Shown in pieces: positions 20,068-29,778 of a stretch of 64,000 bases of DNA (the stretch's first letter is position 1; each line of letters begins with the position of its first letter). The stretch spans positions 1 to 64,000 of the forward strand of contig CABRHX010000008.1 of assembly GCA_902470805.1 (NCBI GenBank), read 5' to 3'. The position numbers and the translations under genes are program-made. The DNA is from an uncultured Collinsella sp. Its GTDB lineage: Bacteria; Actinomycetota; Coriobacteriia; Coriobacteriales; Coriobacteriaceae. The notes below the pieces were generated by a model. It did no database searches. It had not been told where the DNA came from and worked only from the letters and a program-made list of their open reading frames with translations.

Positions 20068-20126
20068 GTCTCAATCCTGTAACATCTAGCAGCCAAAATC
20101 GTCTCTACCTGTTACAGAACGAGACA
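20068..20126. repeat. TGTAACA-type palindrome, copy 1
   Basis: GTCTC...CTGTAACA (from 20068) pairs with TGTTACAG...GAGAC (to 20126) around a loop containing TCTAGCAG. Two further copies lie at 21415-21471 and 21502-21553, on the other side of the AAA ATPase gene, in the same orientation. Confidence 0.8.
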
Positions 20127-20134
20127 AACCGGCC

Positions 20135-20175
20135 AAAACCATCACAAAGGTGCCTGTCCCCTTCGTGGTGGTTTT
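20135..20175. repeat. CCACCACAAAGG palindrome, copy 1
   Basis: AAAACCATCACAAAGG and CCTTCGTGGTGGTTTT flank the loop TGCCTGTC. Related copies are at 21583-21622 and, with the loop in inverse orientation, at 36780-36815. Confidence 0.8.
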
Positions 20176-20176
20176 C

Positions 20177-21283
20177 CTACAGCTGACTGCGCAGGTAGTC
20201 AGCCATATAAGGAACAGCGAAGCGCACGTACCCGCGGCGGGCCTGTTCGATTACGCCGGCGTCGATAAGGCGCCGGCGATACTTTTGTGCGTAGTCGGGT
20301 GTGACCGACATGCGCTCGGCTACATCAGAAATGCGCGACACGGTGTCTTCGTCATCCGCCATTGCGGCAAGAAACGCAACGTCTTGGTCCGAGAGCGCGG
20401 CGAGCGTCGTCTCGCACACATCGTTTTCGAAATCGACCTTTGACGCCTCGATGGCTCCGTCGACTAGCTCTCGTGTTGCGCGTTCTCCTGCCTGGCAACG
20501 ATTGGCGATGTTGTAACCGATGAGCTGCAACATGTAGGGCGAGCCCTGGGTTGCGCGAGCGGCATCTAGTCGAAGATCGCTTGGGATATCAAGGTCGAGT
20601 TCTTCGAAAGCCCGCTGGTAATAGGTGTCGACGTCTCCGACTGAAAGCGGTTCGAGTGTGACTTTGCGAGCGCGGTTGAGAAACGTCAGCACGCGGTCAT
20701 TGAGCGTCGCCGAGACCGCTCCCGGAAGGCCCGCCATAACGAGTGCGACGTTGAGTCTCTCGCCGACGAGTTCTTGATAAGCGGTGACGAGTTGTCTGAT
20801 CTCGGGCGAATTAGCCTGAAGCTCATCGATGAGGATGAGGATGCCATGTCCTTGCTCGGTTAGTTTGCGCGCCAGTTGCGTGAGCTTGAACTGGAAACTC
20901 TTGGTTTCCTGCACATCGCGCGTGAACTCAAGGCCGGCTGAGAAACCGAAGACGCTCAGGCTGCCGCCCGTGAGTTTAGGGAGATGGCGTTTGTTGGCAT
21001 AGGGCTCGCCCGCCTCTTGGATTTTTTCAACAATGCGCTCGAGCATGTCCTCGGAGGCAACGGTGGGCGTGGTGACGACGAAGCCAAGCTTGCGAGCGCG
21101 ATCGGCGAGCTCCCACAGGAGAACCGTCTTGCCGCTTCCTCGCTGGCCGAGCATGAGCATGGCGCGGTCTCGATTGCCCGGCTCCTGTTCAAGGCCGGAG
21201 ATGAATGTTGAAATTACATTTCCTCGCCCAACGAGATAGGATGGGCGATTTCCAAATGAAGGGGAGAAGATGGTTTCAGTCAT
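20177..21283 (-). CDS. AAA-type ATPase (Orc1/Cdc6-like STAND fold), accessory
   Basis: A 368-residue ATP-binding protein. The Walker A motif GQRGSGKT is at 46-53, and Walker B is in ILILIDELQANS. A sensor-like region and a C-terminal winged-helix segment follow (ISDVAERMSVTPDYAQKYRRRLIDAGVIEQ). This layout matches the AAA_16/Orc1-like ATP-binding proteins common in gut bacteria, whose function is generally unknown; DNA or nucleoprotein binding is plausible. It is on the opposite strand to its neighbours and enclosed by direct copies of two palindrome families and a duplicated fragment of the neighbouring gene. The ribosome site lies in a tandem purine repeat. Confidence 0.75.
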   Translation of the reverse strand: MTETIFSPSFGNRPSYLVGRGNVISTFISGLEQEPGNRDRAMLMLGQRGSGKTVLLWELADRARKLGFVVTTPTVASEDMLERIVEKIQEAGEPYANKRHLPKLTGGSLSVFGFSAGLEFTRDVQETKSFQFKLTQLARKLTEQGHGILILIDELQANSPEIRQLVTAYQELVGERLNVALVMAGLPGAVSATLNDRVLTFLNRARKVTLEPLSVGDVDTYYQRAFEELDLDIPSDLRLDAARATQGSPYMLQLIGYNIANRCQAGERATRELVDGAIEASKVDFENDVCETTLAALSDQDVAFLAAMADDEDTVSRISDVAERMSVTPDYAQKYRRRLIDAGVIEQARRGYVRFAVPYMADYLRSQL

Positions 21284-21285
21284 AA

Positions 21286-21331
21286 GTCTCCTTTCCTTTT
21301 TTTCCTATTTTTTCCTTTTTTTCCTATTCAG
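21286..21331 (-). repeat. Tandem purine repeat with several Shine-Dalgarno-like cores
   Basis: On the minus strand the leader of the AAA ATPase gene reads AATAGGAAAAAAAGGAAAA twice in tandem, then AGGAAAGGAGAC directly before the start codon. Several AGGA cores and A-runs of six or seven occur, a configuration prone to slippage that could alter expression. Confidence 0.7.
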
Positions 21332-21345
21332 TCAAATTGACTACT

Positions 21346-21400
21346 GGTCGAGGGCGGCTTCGGGGGGGGGCTCATCGAAAAGAACCTCGACATCAACGAA
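21346..21400 (+). pseudogene. Degenerate duplicate of the 3' end of the DUF4867 gene
   Basis: CGAGGGCGGCT and AACCTCGACATCA are each identical to the last codons of the DUF4867 gene (20006-20054), at matching spacing with a few changes between, including a run of nine Gs. No start codon or frame is preserved. The fragment marks the far end of the AAA ATPase insertion and is followed by another TGTAACA-type palindrome just as the real gene end is. Confidence 0.65.
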
Positions 21401-21414
21401 GACCGGGACCTTCT

Positions 21415-21471
21415 GTCTCGTTCTGTAACATCTAGCAGGCTAAATCGTCTTTTCCTGTTACAGAACGAGAC
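21415..21471. repeat. TGTAACA-type palindrome, copy 2 (perfect)
   Basis: GTCTCGTTCTGTAACA (21415-21430) and TGTTACAGAACGAGAC (21456-21471) are exact inverted copies. The loop TCTAGCAG matches copy 1. Confidence 0.85.
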
Positions 21472-21501
21472 AAACTGCAGGGGGCTGCCCGAAAATCTCG
21501 A

Positions 21502-21553
21502 TCTGTAACACCAGGCTCGGTTTTAACGGTCTAACTGTTACAGATTGAGACAA
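21502..21553. repeat. TGTAACA-type palindrome, copy 3
   Basis: TCTCGATCTGTAACA and TGTTACAGATTGAGA flank a different loop. The arm changes partly compensate (GATCTGTAACA with TGTTACAGATT), showing that pairing is retained although the sequence diverges. It is followed by ACAAACCGGC as in copy 1. Confidence 0.75.
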
Positions 21554-21582
21554 ACCGGCGGAGCGGACTATCTCTCGGGTCC

Positions 21583-21622
21583 AAACCACCACAAAGGTGC
21601 CTGTCCTCTTTTTGGTGGTTGG
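21583..21622. repeat. CCACCACAAAGG palindrome, copy 2
   Basis: AAACCACCACAAAGG-TGCCTGTCC-TCTTTTTGGTGGTT: same orientation and loop as the copy at 20135. The two bracket the AAA ATPase gene. Confidence 0.75.
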
Positions 21623-21727
21623 GTATCAGAAAGTGTCAGGCGTGGGCGGCTGTTGGGCGGCTGCGTGCGAAAAGAAGTGTCGACCTGCGTTGTTGTCGTT
21701 GAGCGGCGTCCCGTTTGCGGGGATACT
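21622..21727 (+). promoter_or_regulatory. GGTATCAG...GATACT element with probable promoter of the second GH1 gene
   Basis: GGTATCAGAAAGTGTCAGG, GCGAAAAGAAGTGTCG and a terminal GATACT recur with the same order and spacing at 39661-39765 upstream of the EIIA gene. Within this copy, TTGAGC (21699-21704) and GATACT (21722-21727) are 17 bases apart and could be a promoter 37 bases before the GH1 start codon. Confidence 0.5.
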
Positions 21728-21751
21728 GAAGCCACGACAAGCAGCGTATGA

Positions 21752-23296
<1,545 letters not shown>

Positions 23297-23351
23297 GGGG
23301 CGCGCCTGACCGCTGTGGATTTCGCGTGCTCATCCTCATAGCCTCCTAAAC

Positions 23352-23395
23352 AAGGCGCCCGGCGAGCAGTTAATGCTCGCCGGGCGCCTTGCCGT
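23352..23395 (+). terminator. GGCGCCCGGCGAGCA hairpin upstream of the signalling operon
   Basis: GGCGCCCGGCGAGCA pairs with TGCTCGCCGGGCGCC around a 5-base loop (AGTTA). It lies between the second GH1 gene and the signalling operon. There is no T-run longer than two. Confidence 0.55.
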
Positions 23396-23457
23396 CTGCG
23401 GATTTTGGGACATGTGGCCCGCTTTTTGAGCCTGCCTGTCGGTACACTAAAAGCACT

Positions 23458-25341
23458 ATGGGTACCCGCGAGCGACATATCGGCCACGCGGCCGCCCGAT
23501 CCGCACCCGTGGCGGATCCCAGGGGCGGCAGGCTCTTCGCCATGCCGCGATTCCTTGTTGGCATAACGCATCAGGTGTACCGTCACCGCGTCTTTGCTAT
23601 CGCCGGCGCCATCACCGCGCTGTTCCTCATGCTTTTGGCAGTCTTGCCGGCGCTGTTCGCCTTCGACCCCAAACTTTCTAACGCCGTGCCCGCCTATAGC
23701 GAGGTGTCCGAAGAGGTCGTGGATGCGCTCGTCCATTCGAGCTCTCTGCCGTTGCTTGTTGCCGCAATTGCATTTTCGATCTGGGGCGTATCGGTCTATC
23801 TGCGCTGTTTGGACTATGTGTTGCGCCGCCGCCTTGTTGCCATCGCCACCATCTGCGCCCTGTGGATGATCGAAGTCATTCTCAAGTACAAGTCGTTCAC
23901 GCCGTTCTATGCCACCGTGCTGTGGTACCTGTACTACGTGCCCATGACGCTCATTCCGCTGCTCTACCAGTTGTGTGGTCTGCGCCTTGCGGGCCTGGAG
24001 CAACACCGCCTGGGTCGCCGCTACTGCGCTGCGCTGTGGATTGTGGCCATCCTGCTTATCGGATTTGTGCTCACCAACGATTTTCACCAGCAGGTCTTCC
24101 GCTTTGACCGTACGAGCGACACCTGGAGCAACGATTACACGTACGGCTGGGGTTATTTCGCTGTCCTCGTGTGGACGGCCTTTGACTTCGTGGCCTTTTT
24201 TATCCTGGTTGGTCGGTCCTCGTCCTTTCGCATCCAGCGTTTCTCGGGCACGGCGGCGCTCGTACTGCTGGGTGGCGCATTCTTTGCCATCTCGTATGCG
24301 TTGCGCGTGCCCTGGGCATGGAGGCTCAACTTCTCGCTCGTCTATTGCGTCCTGTGCGTGGTGGCGATGGAAATCTGTCTCGATTGTGGTGTCATTCCGT
24401 CGTATCACGACATCGCCGGCATTTTCGACACCTTGCCGCTCGACCTCAAAGTTCTAACGCGCGACCTGCAGGAGGTCTATGCCACGCCGGTGTCAAAGCC
24501 AATGCCGGTAGGCGTGCGCGAGGAGTTGCGGACCCAGGAGCACGGCCACGCCCATGCCTTTGCCGTGGCGTCCGATCCCGATGTGATGTACCGTGCCTTT
24601 CCACTGCTGGGCGGATCGGCCCTGCTTGCCCAAGACGTGTCGGATCTCAACGAGCTTAACCGTGAACTGGCACACCGTCGCATGGAGCTGCAACGTCAAA
24701 ACGAGCTGCTCGCTGCCGACTACGACCTTAAGACGCACCTGGCAGATCAAGAGGCCGAGACCTTGCTGGTCCAAGATGTGGACCAGGCGCTTGCTCGCGC
24801 GCTCGAAGGGATGTACGACCTGCTGAGCTCGCTGCCGTCGTTGACCGACGAAACATCTTCACACGAGCGTTACCGCATGCTGCAGCGCGCCAAGATGCTC
24901 GTCGCCTATTGCAAGCGCAAGGGATCGCTCACGTTGGCGCAGCACGGGGAGAGCGGTTTTGATCGCGACCGCATTCAGCTCATCGCCAACGAGCTCGCAA
25001 GCGACCTGCGCACCATCGATATCGATTGCGCCTCGATTATCGCCATACGGCGCCCGTTGCACGCCAGTACGGTAAGCGCCCTGTACGACTGCGTGTATGA
25101 CTTTGCGTTTTTTGCCTACACCACCGACCATCCGGCGCTTATGTATCACTTGGGCGACCATGACCGATGCAGTGTCGAGCTGCGCGCCACGCTTTTTTCC
25201 AACGATGATGAAGATCTTTCGCAGACGCCCACTGCGCAAGAGCTCGAAAGCGCTCTGCAAGGGCGCAACGTGGCATACCGCCTTGAGGGCGAACCCGGCC
25301 AGTTGCGTATGATCGTGTTGATGCCGCGGGCGGGTGAGTGA
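23458..25341 (+). CDS. Histidine-kinase-like membrane protein lacking a clear ATPase core
   Basis: A 627-residue protein from the ATG at 23458. About eight hydrophobic segments fall between residues 45 and 310. A soluble region has a coiled coil (LNELNRELAHRRMELQRQNELLAADYDLK), and a C-terminal part includes RYRMLQRAKMLVAYCKRKGSLTLAQHG. That segment resembles the post-DHp region of NatK-like sensor kinases. However, no H-box histidine followed by N, G1 and G2 ATP-binding motifs could be recognised. It overlaps the next kinase gene by 4 bases and probably acts with it as sensor or adaptor. The start is uncertain because a TACACT hexamer lies 10 bases before the ATG. Confidence 0.6.
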   Translation: MGTRERHIGHAAARSAPVADPRGGRLFAMPRFLVGITHQVYRHRVFAIAGAITALFLMLLAVLPALFAFDPKLSNAVPAYSEVSEEVVDALVHSSSLPLLVAAIAFSIWGVSVYLRCLDYVLRRRLVAIATICALWMIEVILKYKSFTPFYATVLWYLYYVPMTLIPLLYQLCGLRLAGLEQHRLGRRYCAALWIVAILLIGFVLTNDFHQQVFRFDRTSDTWSNDYTYGWGYFAVLVWTAFDFVAFFILVGRSSSFRIQRFSGTAALVLLGGAFFAISYALRVPWAWRLNFSLVYCVLCVVAMEICLDCGVIPSYHDIAGIFDTLPLDLKVLTRDLQEVYATPVSKPMPVGVREELRTQEHGHAHAFAVASDPDVMYRAFPLLGGSALLAQDVSDLNELNRELAHRRMELQRQNELLAADYDLKTHLADQEAETLLVQDVDQALARALEGMYDLLSSLPSLTDETSSHERYRMLQRAKMLVAYCKRKGSLTLAQHGESGFDRDRIQLIANELASDLRTIDIDCASIIAIRRPLHASTVSALYDCVYDFAFFAYTTDHPALMYHLGDHDRCSVELRATLFSNDDEDLSQTPTAQELESALQGRNVAYRLEGEPGQLRMIVLMPRAGE

Positions 25342-26837
25342 CGATGCAGATTTCGCTCATCCTTCCCCAAATCGTTGCACTCGATATTGTCTTTGCCCTG
25401 GCTGCGTGCCTGCAGACGATCCACGTTCCGCTCATCGCATCGCGCCGCTCGTCCTATAACCGTAGGGTGGTTTGCGCCTACGAGGCGAGCCTTGTGCTTC
25501 ACCTAGTTATTTCGGCGCTCATCTTGTTCGCGTCGTCTGGCTCATATCTGGTGGCGCCGCTTGACGTTTGCGCCAGGGCAATGGGCGGAGCGTTGTGGCT
25601 CAATGCCGTGATCTTTGCCTACGGCGTGGTGCTTATGGTGCGCTATCGTCGCCCCGTCATGCTGGTCGAGCTGCTGCTTGTTGTCACCGTTACACCGCCG
25701 GTGGTTTTTGCCATGGGCTCGGCGTGGACCGTTGTCCTTATCGCAGAGGGAGCGTTCTTCCTGTTCCGTTCCATCGCGGCGCTCTTGATGGATGTCCGCA
25801 ACCGCCAGGAGGATATCACCATGTTCTCGACGATCGAGACCATCAACGTGATTCCCGTGGGCATCCTGTATCTGGACCCGAGGGGCCGTCCGCTGCTCAT
25901 GAACCGCTGCATGCGCAAAAACCTGGTGGAGCTTCATATGCCCACCGACCTAGGCGATATGAGCGGTACATGGAACGACCTGCGCAAACTCAGCATGCAA
26001 ATGCCCGAAAGCAGCCAGAACCGCGTGCGGATTAATCTGGACCGCTTTGGTGAGGCGCGGGCGGTGGTCGAGGTTTCTCCCGCCGAGATTCGCTTGTTTG
26101 TGCACGATGACGTTATGGTTTCGGGCCGCCTCTTCGAGCGCATTATCGGCCTGGATGTAACAGAGTATGCGCATGCTCATGATCGCCTGGCGCAAGCCAA
26201 CCACCTGCTTGAGCTTGCGGGCCAAGAGCTCCAAGCCCAGATCGAAGAAGTCAAAAAAGTTGCTGACAATGCGGCCTATCTGCGTATGCGCGCTCGCGTG
26301 CACGACGTGATCGGGCAGCGCCTGTCCATCCTCCATCGTTATCTGGAGGAGGGGCGCCTGGATGACGAGTCACTCGAGCAGATCGACCCGCTGCTGCGCT
26401 CAATCGCTGCCGATCTGCGCAGCGGGGGCGACACCGAACCGGCAGAGCAACTGGGCGATATCGTCCATGCCTTTGGCCTGGTGAGTGTGCAGATCGATGT
26501 TGAGGGCGAGCTGCCAAGCGACGCACGTGTCGCCGCCGCATTTTTACAGATTATCCGCGAGGCCTCGACCAATGCCACCAAGCATGCGCAGGCGCATCGG
26601 GTCCACGTGCGTCTGTGGCAGGAGACGTCGGAAGACGGCACTGTTGCGCGGATGACCGTTTCTAACGACGGCGCGCCTGCACCCGTATCGTATCGCGAGG
26701 GAACGGGTATCCCTGGTATGAGGCATGTCGCACAGAATCTGGGCGGCAGCTTGGAAGTCCACACCGCCCCGCCCTTCACGCTTACGGTGTCCATCCCGCT
26801 CGCCTCCAACGCCACGGTCCAAAGGAGAAGTTCATGA
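25338..26837 (+). CDS. Sensor histidine kinase, NarL/DesK-type
   Basis: A 499-residue membrane kinase. The N-terminal third has about six hydrophobic segments, followed by a PAS-like or linker region and a coiled coil (HLLELAGQELQAQIEEVKKV). RVHDVIGQRLSILHRYL is the HisKA_3 type dimerisation motif with the probable phospho-His. REASTNATKHA is the N box and GTGIPGMRHVAQNLGG the G box of the ATPase domain. The GTG start overlaps the upstream stop codon (GTGA). The regulator gene overlaps its end by 4 bases. It would phosphorylate that LuxR-type regulator; the signal is unknown. Confidence 0.85.
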   Translation: MTMQISLILPQIVALDIVFALAACLQTIHVPLIASRRSSYNRRVVCAYEASLVLHLVISALILFASSGSYLVAPLDVCARAMGGALWLNAVIFAYGVVLMVRYRRPVMLVELLLVVTVTPPVVFAMGSAWTVVLIAEGAFFLFRSIAALLMDVRNRQEDITMFSTIETINVIPVGILYLDPRGRPLLMNRCMRKNLVELHMPTDLGDMSGTWNDLRKLSMQMPESSQNRVRINLDRFGEARAVVEVSPAEIRLFVHDDVMVSGRLFERIIGLDVTEYAHAHDRLAQANHLLELAGQELQAQIEEVKKVADNAAYLRMRARVHDVIGQRLSILHRYLEEGRLDDESLEQIDPLLRSIAADLRSGGDTEPAEQLGDIVHAFGLVSVQIDVEGELPSDARVAAAFLQIIREASTNATKHAQAHRVHVRLWQETSEDGTVARMTVSNDGAPAPVSYREGTGIPGMRHVAQNLGGSLEVHTAPPFTLTVSIPLASNATVQRRSS

Positions 26838-27454
26838 TCCGCGTCCTTATAGTCGAAGACCAGGCCATCCTGCGCGAGAGCCTGGCGCGCTCCGTTGGCG
26901 ACCAGCCCGATATGACCGTTGTTTCCGCCATTGCCGATGCTTCCGAGGCCTTGGGTGTCGCGCTCAAGGAGCGCCCGGACATGATACTGATGGACGTGTG
27001 CACCGAGCACGATTCCAACGGCATCGTGGCGGCGGCGCGCATTAAAGAACAACTGCCCGAGTGCCGCGTCATTATCATGACGGGTATGCCCGAAATCACC
27101 TTTGTGGACCAGGCGCGCGAGGCGGGCGTCGACAGCTTTGTGTACAAGAACGTCGGTATCGACGAGCTATTCGCCGTGATGCGCTCCACGCTGGCGGGTT
27201 ACTGCACGTTTCCCAAGCCGCCCGAGAGCATTTTTTCGGGTACGGCGGCACTCGACGATGTCGAGCTGTCGATTTTGCGCCTTGCCTGCGAGGGCAAAAG
27301 TCGTCGCGAGATCGCGGCCGAGCTGTTTATGAGCGAGGGCACCATCAAACGCCGCATCTCGGAGATTCTCAACAAGACCGGCTACGACAACATCATGCGC
27401 TTGGCCGTGCGCGCAGTAACGGAGGGCAGCATCGTTCCCAACATGGAGCGCTAG
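26834..27454 (+). CDS. NarL/FixJ-type response regulator
   Basis: A 206-residue two-component regulator. The receiver domain at 1-120 has an acidic pocket (VEDQ), phospho-Asp in ILMDVCTEH, the conserved Thr in IMTGMP and Lys in FVYKNVG. The C-terminal LuxR-type helix-turn-helix reads LSILRLACEGKSRREIAAELFMSEGTIKRRISEIL. It overlaps the kinase gene (ATGA) and AAAGGAGAAG lies upstream, so the three genes form one operon. Targets are unknown; the operon itself or nearby genes are possibilities. Confidence 0.9.
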   Translation: MIRVLIVEDQAILRESLARSVGDQPDMTVVSAIADASEALGVALKERPDMILMDVCTEHDSNGIVAAARIKEQLPECRVIIMTGMPEITFVDQAREAGVDSFVYKNVGIDELFAVMRSTLAGYCTFPKPPESIFSGTAALDDVELSILRLACEGKSRREIAAELFMSEGTIKRRISEILNKTGYDNIMRLAVRAVTEGSIVPNMER

Positions 27455-27482
27455 CGCTCGTTACGCATCGGCATAAAGCGGC

Positions 27483-27511
27483 GGGGTCGCAGGATTATCT
27501 CCTGCGGCCCC
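27483..27511. terminator. Hairpin between convergent regulator and lipoprotein genes
   Basis: GGGGTCGCAGGA (27483-27494) pairs with TCCTGCGGCCCC (27500-27511), with one G-U pair and a 5-base loop. It lies between two convergent genes and could serve both directions, though T-runs are poor. Confidence 0.6.
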
Positions 27512-27564
27512 GTCTGGCATGTGCGCGGATGTGTCCGCCAATCCGCGGCTGATGTTACGTGCCG

Positions 27565-28407
27565 TTACGCGATGGTTGCGCTGTAAGAGGCGACGTCCTC
27601 GTAGGAATCGGTCAGGTAGGCGTCGATGCCGATGGTCGTGTTGACCAGGTCGTCAAGGCTGTCAAGCTCACCGTTCGAGAACGTGAATTCCTCGGTGGCG
27701 TTGGTGCCGGGCATCAGATGAGCCGAGAACCAGGGTTCCTTCATGGTGCCGTTGACGTTTGTCTTGCCGGAAGGAGCGTAGAAGGTTAGGTCCTTGTCGC
27801 TCTTGTTGGTGATGTTGACGACAAAGCCGATGTCGCCCCAGTCGTCTTTGAACTTCTCGGTAATGGTGATGGTGCACAGATCGTCATCGGCGACGGTGAC
27901 GGCGGGGGAGATTTCGACGCTCTGGACATCGTCGTCTTCGACGGCCTCATCGATCTCCTCTTCCTTCTCGGCGTTCTCGCGATCCTTCTTCACCGTACCG
28001 GACAGGTCCTTGTCGGACTTGGTAAAGACAAGATTGCCGTCATCTTCTTCGAGGATGAGTTTGCCGTCCTTGAGCTTCATGTCATGCGACTCGTCTTCGG
28101 CGGTGATGGTTACGGTGGTGGCGTCCTTTGCCTCCCATTTAAGGTCCATGACTTCAAGGAACAGGTCGAGGGCACCTGTACCGTCCTCATCGAGAACCAG
28201 GACGCAGTGGACACCCCAATCCTCGAGCATCTTCATGTACTCATCGGTCAGCTCTTCGCCCTCCAGGGTTCCACCTGAGAGTTCCCAGCTGCCGACGAAG
28301 TTGGCCTTGGGGTCTTTGCCGCCGCCGCTGCAGCCCGTCAGGGCAAAGGCGAGTGCCAGGACGCATGTCAGAAATGCGAGTACGGACTTTTTGAACGTTG
28401 TCTTCAT
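27565..28407 (-). CDS. Lipoprotein with lipocalin-like and DUF4352-like parts
   Basis: A 280-residue exported protein. The signal peptide ends at a lipobox (ALTGC, Cys26), so it should be lipid-anchored on the outer face of the membrane. Residues about 35-145 (NFVGSWELSGGTLEGEEL...) resemble lipocalin-like stress or beta-sheet domains. An acidic linker and a C-terminal immunoglobulin-like part follow (DLCTITITEKFKDDWGDIGFVVNITNKSDKDLTF). Function is unknown. AAGGAGGACACC precedes the start. It lies downstream of the zinc-ribbon gene cluster on the same strand, with an 80-base gap, and may belong to it. Confidence 0.7.
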   Translation of the reverse strand: MKTTFKKSVLAFLTCVLALAFALTGCSGGGKDPKANFVGSWELSGGTLEGEELTDEYMKMLEDWGVHCVLVLDEDGTGALDLFLEVMDLKWEAKDATTVTITAEDESHDMKLKDGKLILEEDDGNLVFTKSDKDLSGTVKKDRENAEKEEEIDEAVEDDDVQSVEISPAVTVADDDLCTITITEKFKDDWGDIGFVVNITNKSDKDLTFYAPSGKTNVNGTMKEPWFSAHLMPGTNATEEFTFSNGELDSLDDLVNTTIGIDAYLTDSYEDVASYSATIA

Positions 28408-28488
28408 GGTGTCCTCCTTTATCGAACGAAACCCATAGAAGCAAATGCGGGGGTGGCGGACCTCCCTGCCAATTACCAGATAGGGGGG

Positions 28489-29730
28489 TTAGGGCCTGGG
28501 CGTTCCGCAGTTGCTGCAGAACTTGCCGCCGTTTTCGCTACCGCAGTTGGGGCAGAACCACTTGGCCGGTGCCGGGGCGGGTGCGGGACTGCCGCACTCG
28601 GAGCAGAACTTGCCGGTGTTGGTGGCGCCGCAGCTGCAGGTCCACGTGCCGGCCGCAGGTGCGGCGGCGGGAGCCGGTGCGGGGGCGGGAGCCGGAGCCG
28701 GCTGCGGGGCGGCCTGCTGCTGTGCCTGGCCGGCGGCGAACAGCTGGCTGGCGTTCATGCCGCCCATGCCACCTGCCATGCCCATGCCCATAAAGCCTGC
28801 CATCGCGCCGTTGGGGTTGGCGGCTGCTGCGCGCATTGCGTCGCTCTGGGCGCTGGCGATGTTGGCGGCTGCCATGGTGGGATCGCGCATGACCGCGGCC
28901 TTCTGCAGGTCTTTGATCATCTGCTCGTCCTCTTGCGAGGCGGCGATGGAGTTGACGCCAAAGCTCACGATCTCGACGCCGCGCAGGTCACGCCAGTCGG
29001 CCGAGAGGACCTCGTTGAGCGCGCGGGCGAGCTCGGTGGTGTGGCCGGGGATGGCGCTGTAGCGGATGCCCATCTCCGAGATCTTGGCAAAGGCGGGCTG
29101 CAGGGCGGTGAGCAGCTCGGACTTAAGCTGGCTGTCGATCTTGTCGCGCGTGTAGCTATCGGTCACGTTGCCGCATACGTTGGTGTAGAACAGCAGCGGG
29201 TTGGTGATGCGGTACGAATACTCGCCGTTGCAGTGCACGGAGATGTCGACGTCCAGGCCAATGTTGTTATCGACCACGCGGAAGGGCACGGGCGAGGCGG
29301 TGCCGTACTTGTTGCCGATGATCTCCTTGGTGTTGATGAAGTAGACGCGCTGGTCCTTGCCCGCGTCGCCGCCAAAGGTAAAGCGGCTGCCGATATTGGC
29401 GAAGGTCTCCTTGATGGAATCGCCCAGGTTGCCGCTAAAGACGCTCGGCTCGCTGCCGGTATCGAAGACGAACTCACCGGGCTCCAGCGCGACTTCGATG
29501 ATCTTGCCGTTTTGCACCACGAGCATGCCCTGGCCGTCGTTGACGGCGATGACCGAGCCGTTGGAGATGACGTTGTCCTCGCCGCGCGTGTTGGAGCTGC
29601 GGCCGCCGGTGCGCTTGCTGCCCTTGCAGGCCAAGACGTCAGCAGGCATCGATTCGCAGTAGATAAATTCCTTCCACTGGTCGGCCATGACGCCGCCGGC
29701 AGCTCCCAATCCAGCTTTCAAGAGTCCCAT
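28489..29730 (-). CDS. SPFH-domain protein with two C-terminal zinc ribbons
   Basis: A 413-residue protein resembling the virion-core/YdjI-type SPFH family. An SPFH-like domain covers about 20-290 (residues such as GKIIEVALEPGEFVFDTGSEPSVF and the DWRDLRGVEIVSFGVNSI region). A Met/Gly-rich stretch and a Pro-Ala linker follow, then two ribbons: CSCGATNTGKFCSECG and CPNCGSENGGKFCSNCG. There is no signal peptide. Related B. subtilis proteins associate with membrane-stress systems, but a role here is not shown. It is followed upstream by two other zinc-ribbon genes in the same orientation. Confidence 0.8.
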   Translation of the reverse strand: MGLLKAGLGAAGGVMADQWKEFIYCESMPADVLACKGSKRTGGRSSNTRGEDNVISNGSVIAVNDGQGMLVVQNGKIIEVALEPGEFVFDTGSEPSVFSGNLGDSIKETFANIGSRFTFGGDAGKDQRVYFINTKEIIGNKYGTASPVPFRVVDNNIGLDVDISVHCNGEYSYRITNPLLFYTNVCGNVTDSYTRDKIDSQLKSELLTALQPAFAKISEMGIRYSAIPGHTTELARALNEVLSADWRDLRGVEIVSFGVNSIAASQEDEQMIKDLQKAAVMRDPTMAAANIASAQSDAMRAAAANPNGAMAGFMGMGMAGGMGGMNASQLFAAGQAQQQAAPQPAPAPAPAPAPAAAPAAGTWTCSCGATNTGKFCSECGSPAPAPAPAKWFCPNCGSENGGKFCSNCGTPRP

Positions 29731-29778
29731 GGTGATCTTCCTTTCTCGTCAAAGGCCGGGTGGTATTGGTTGGATTGC

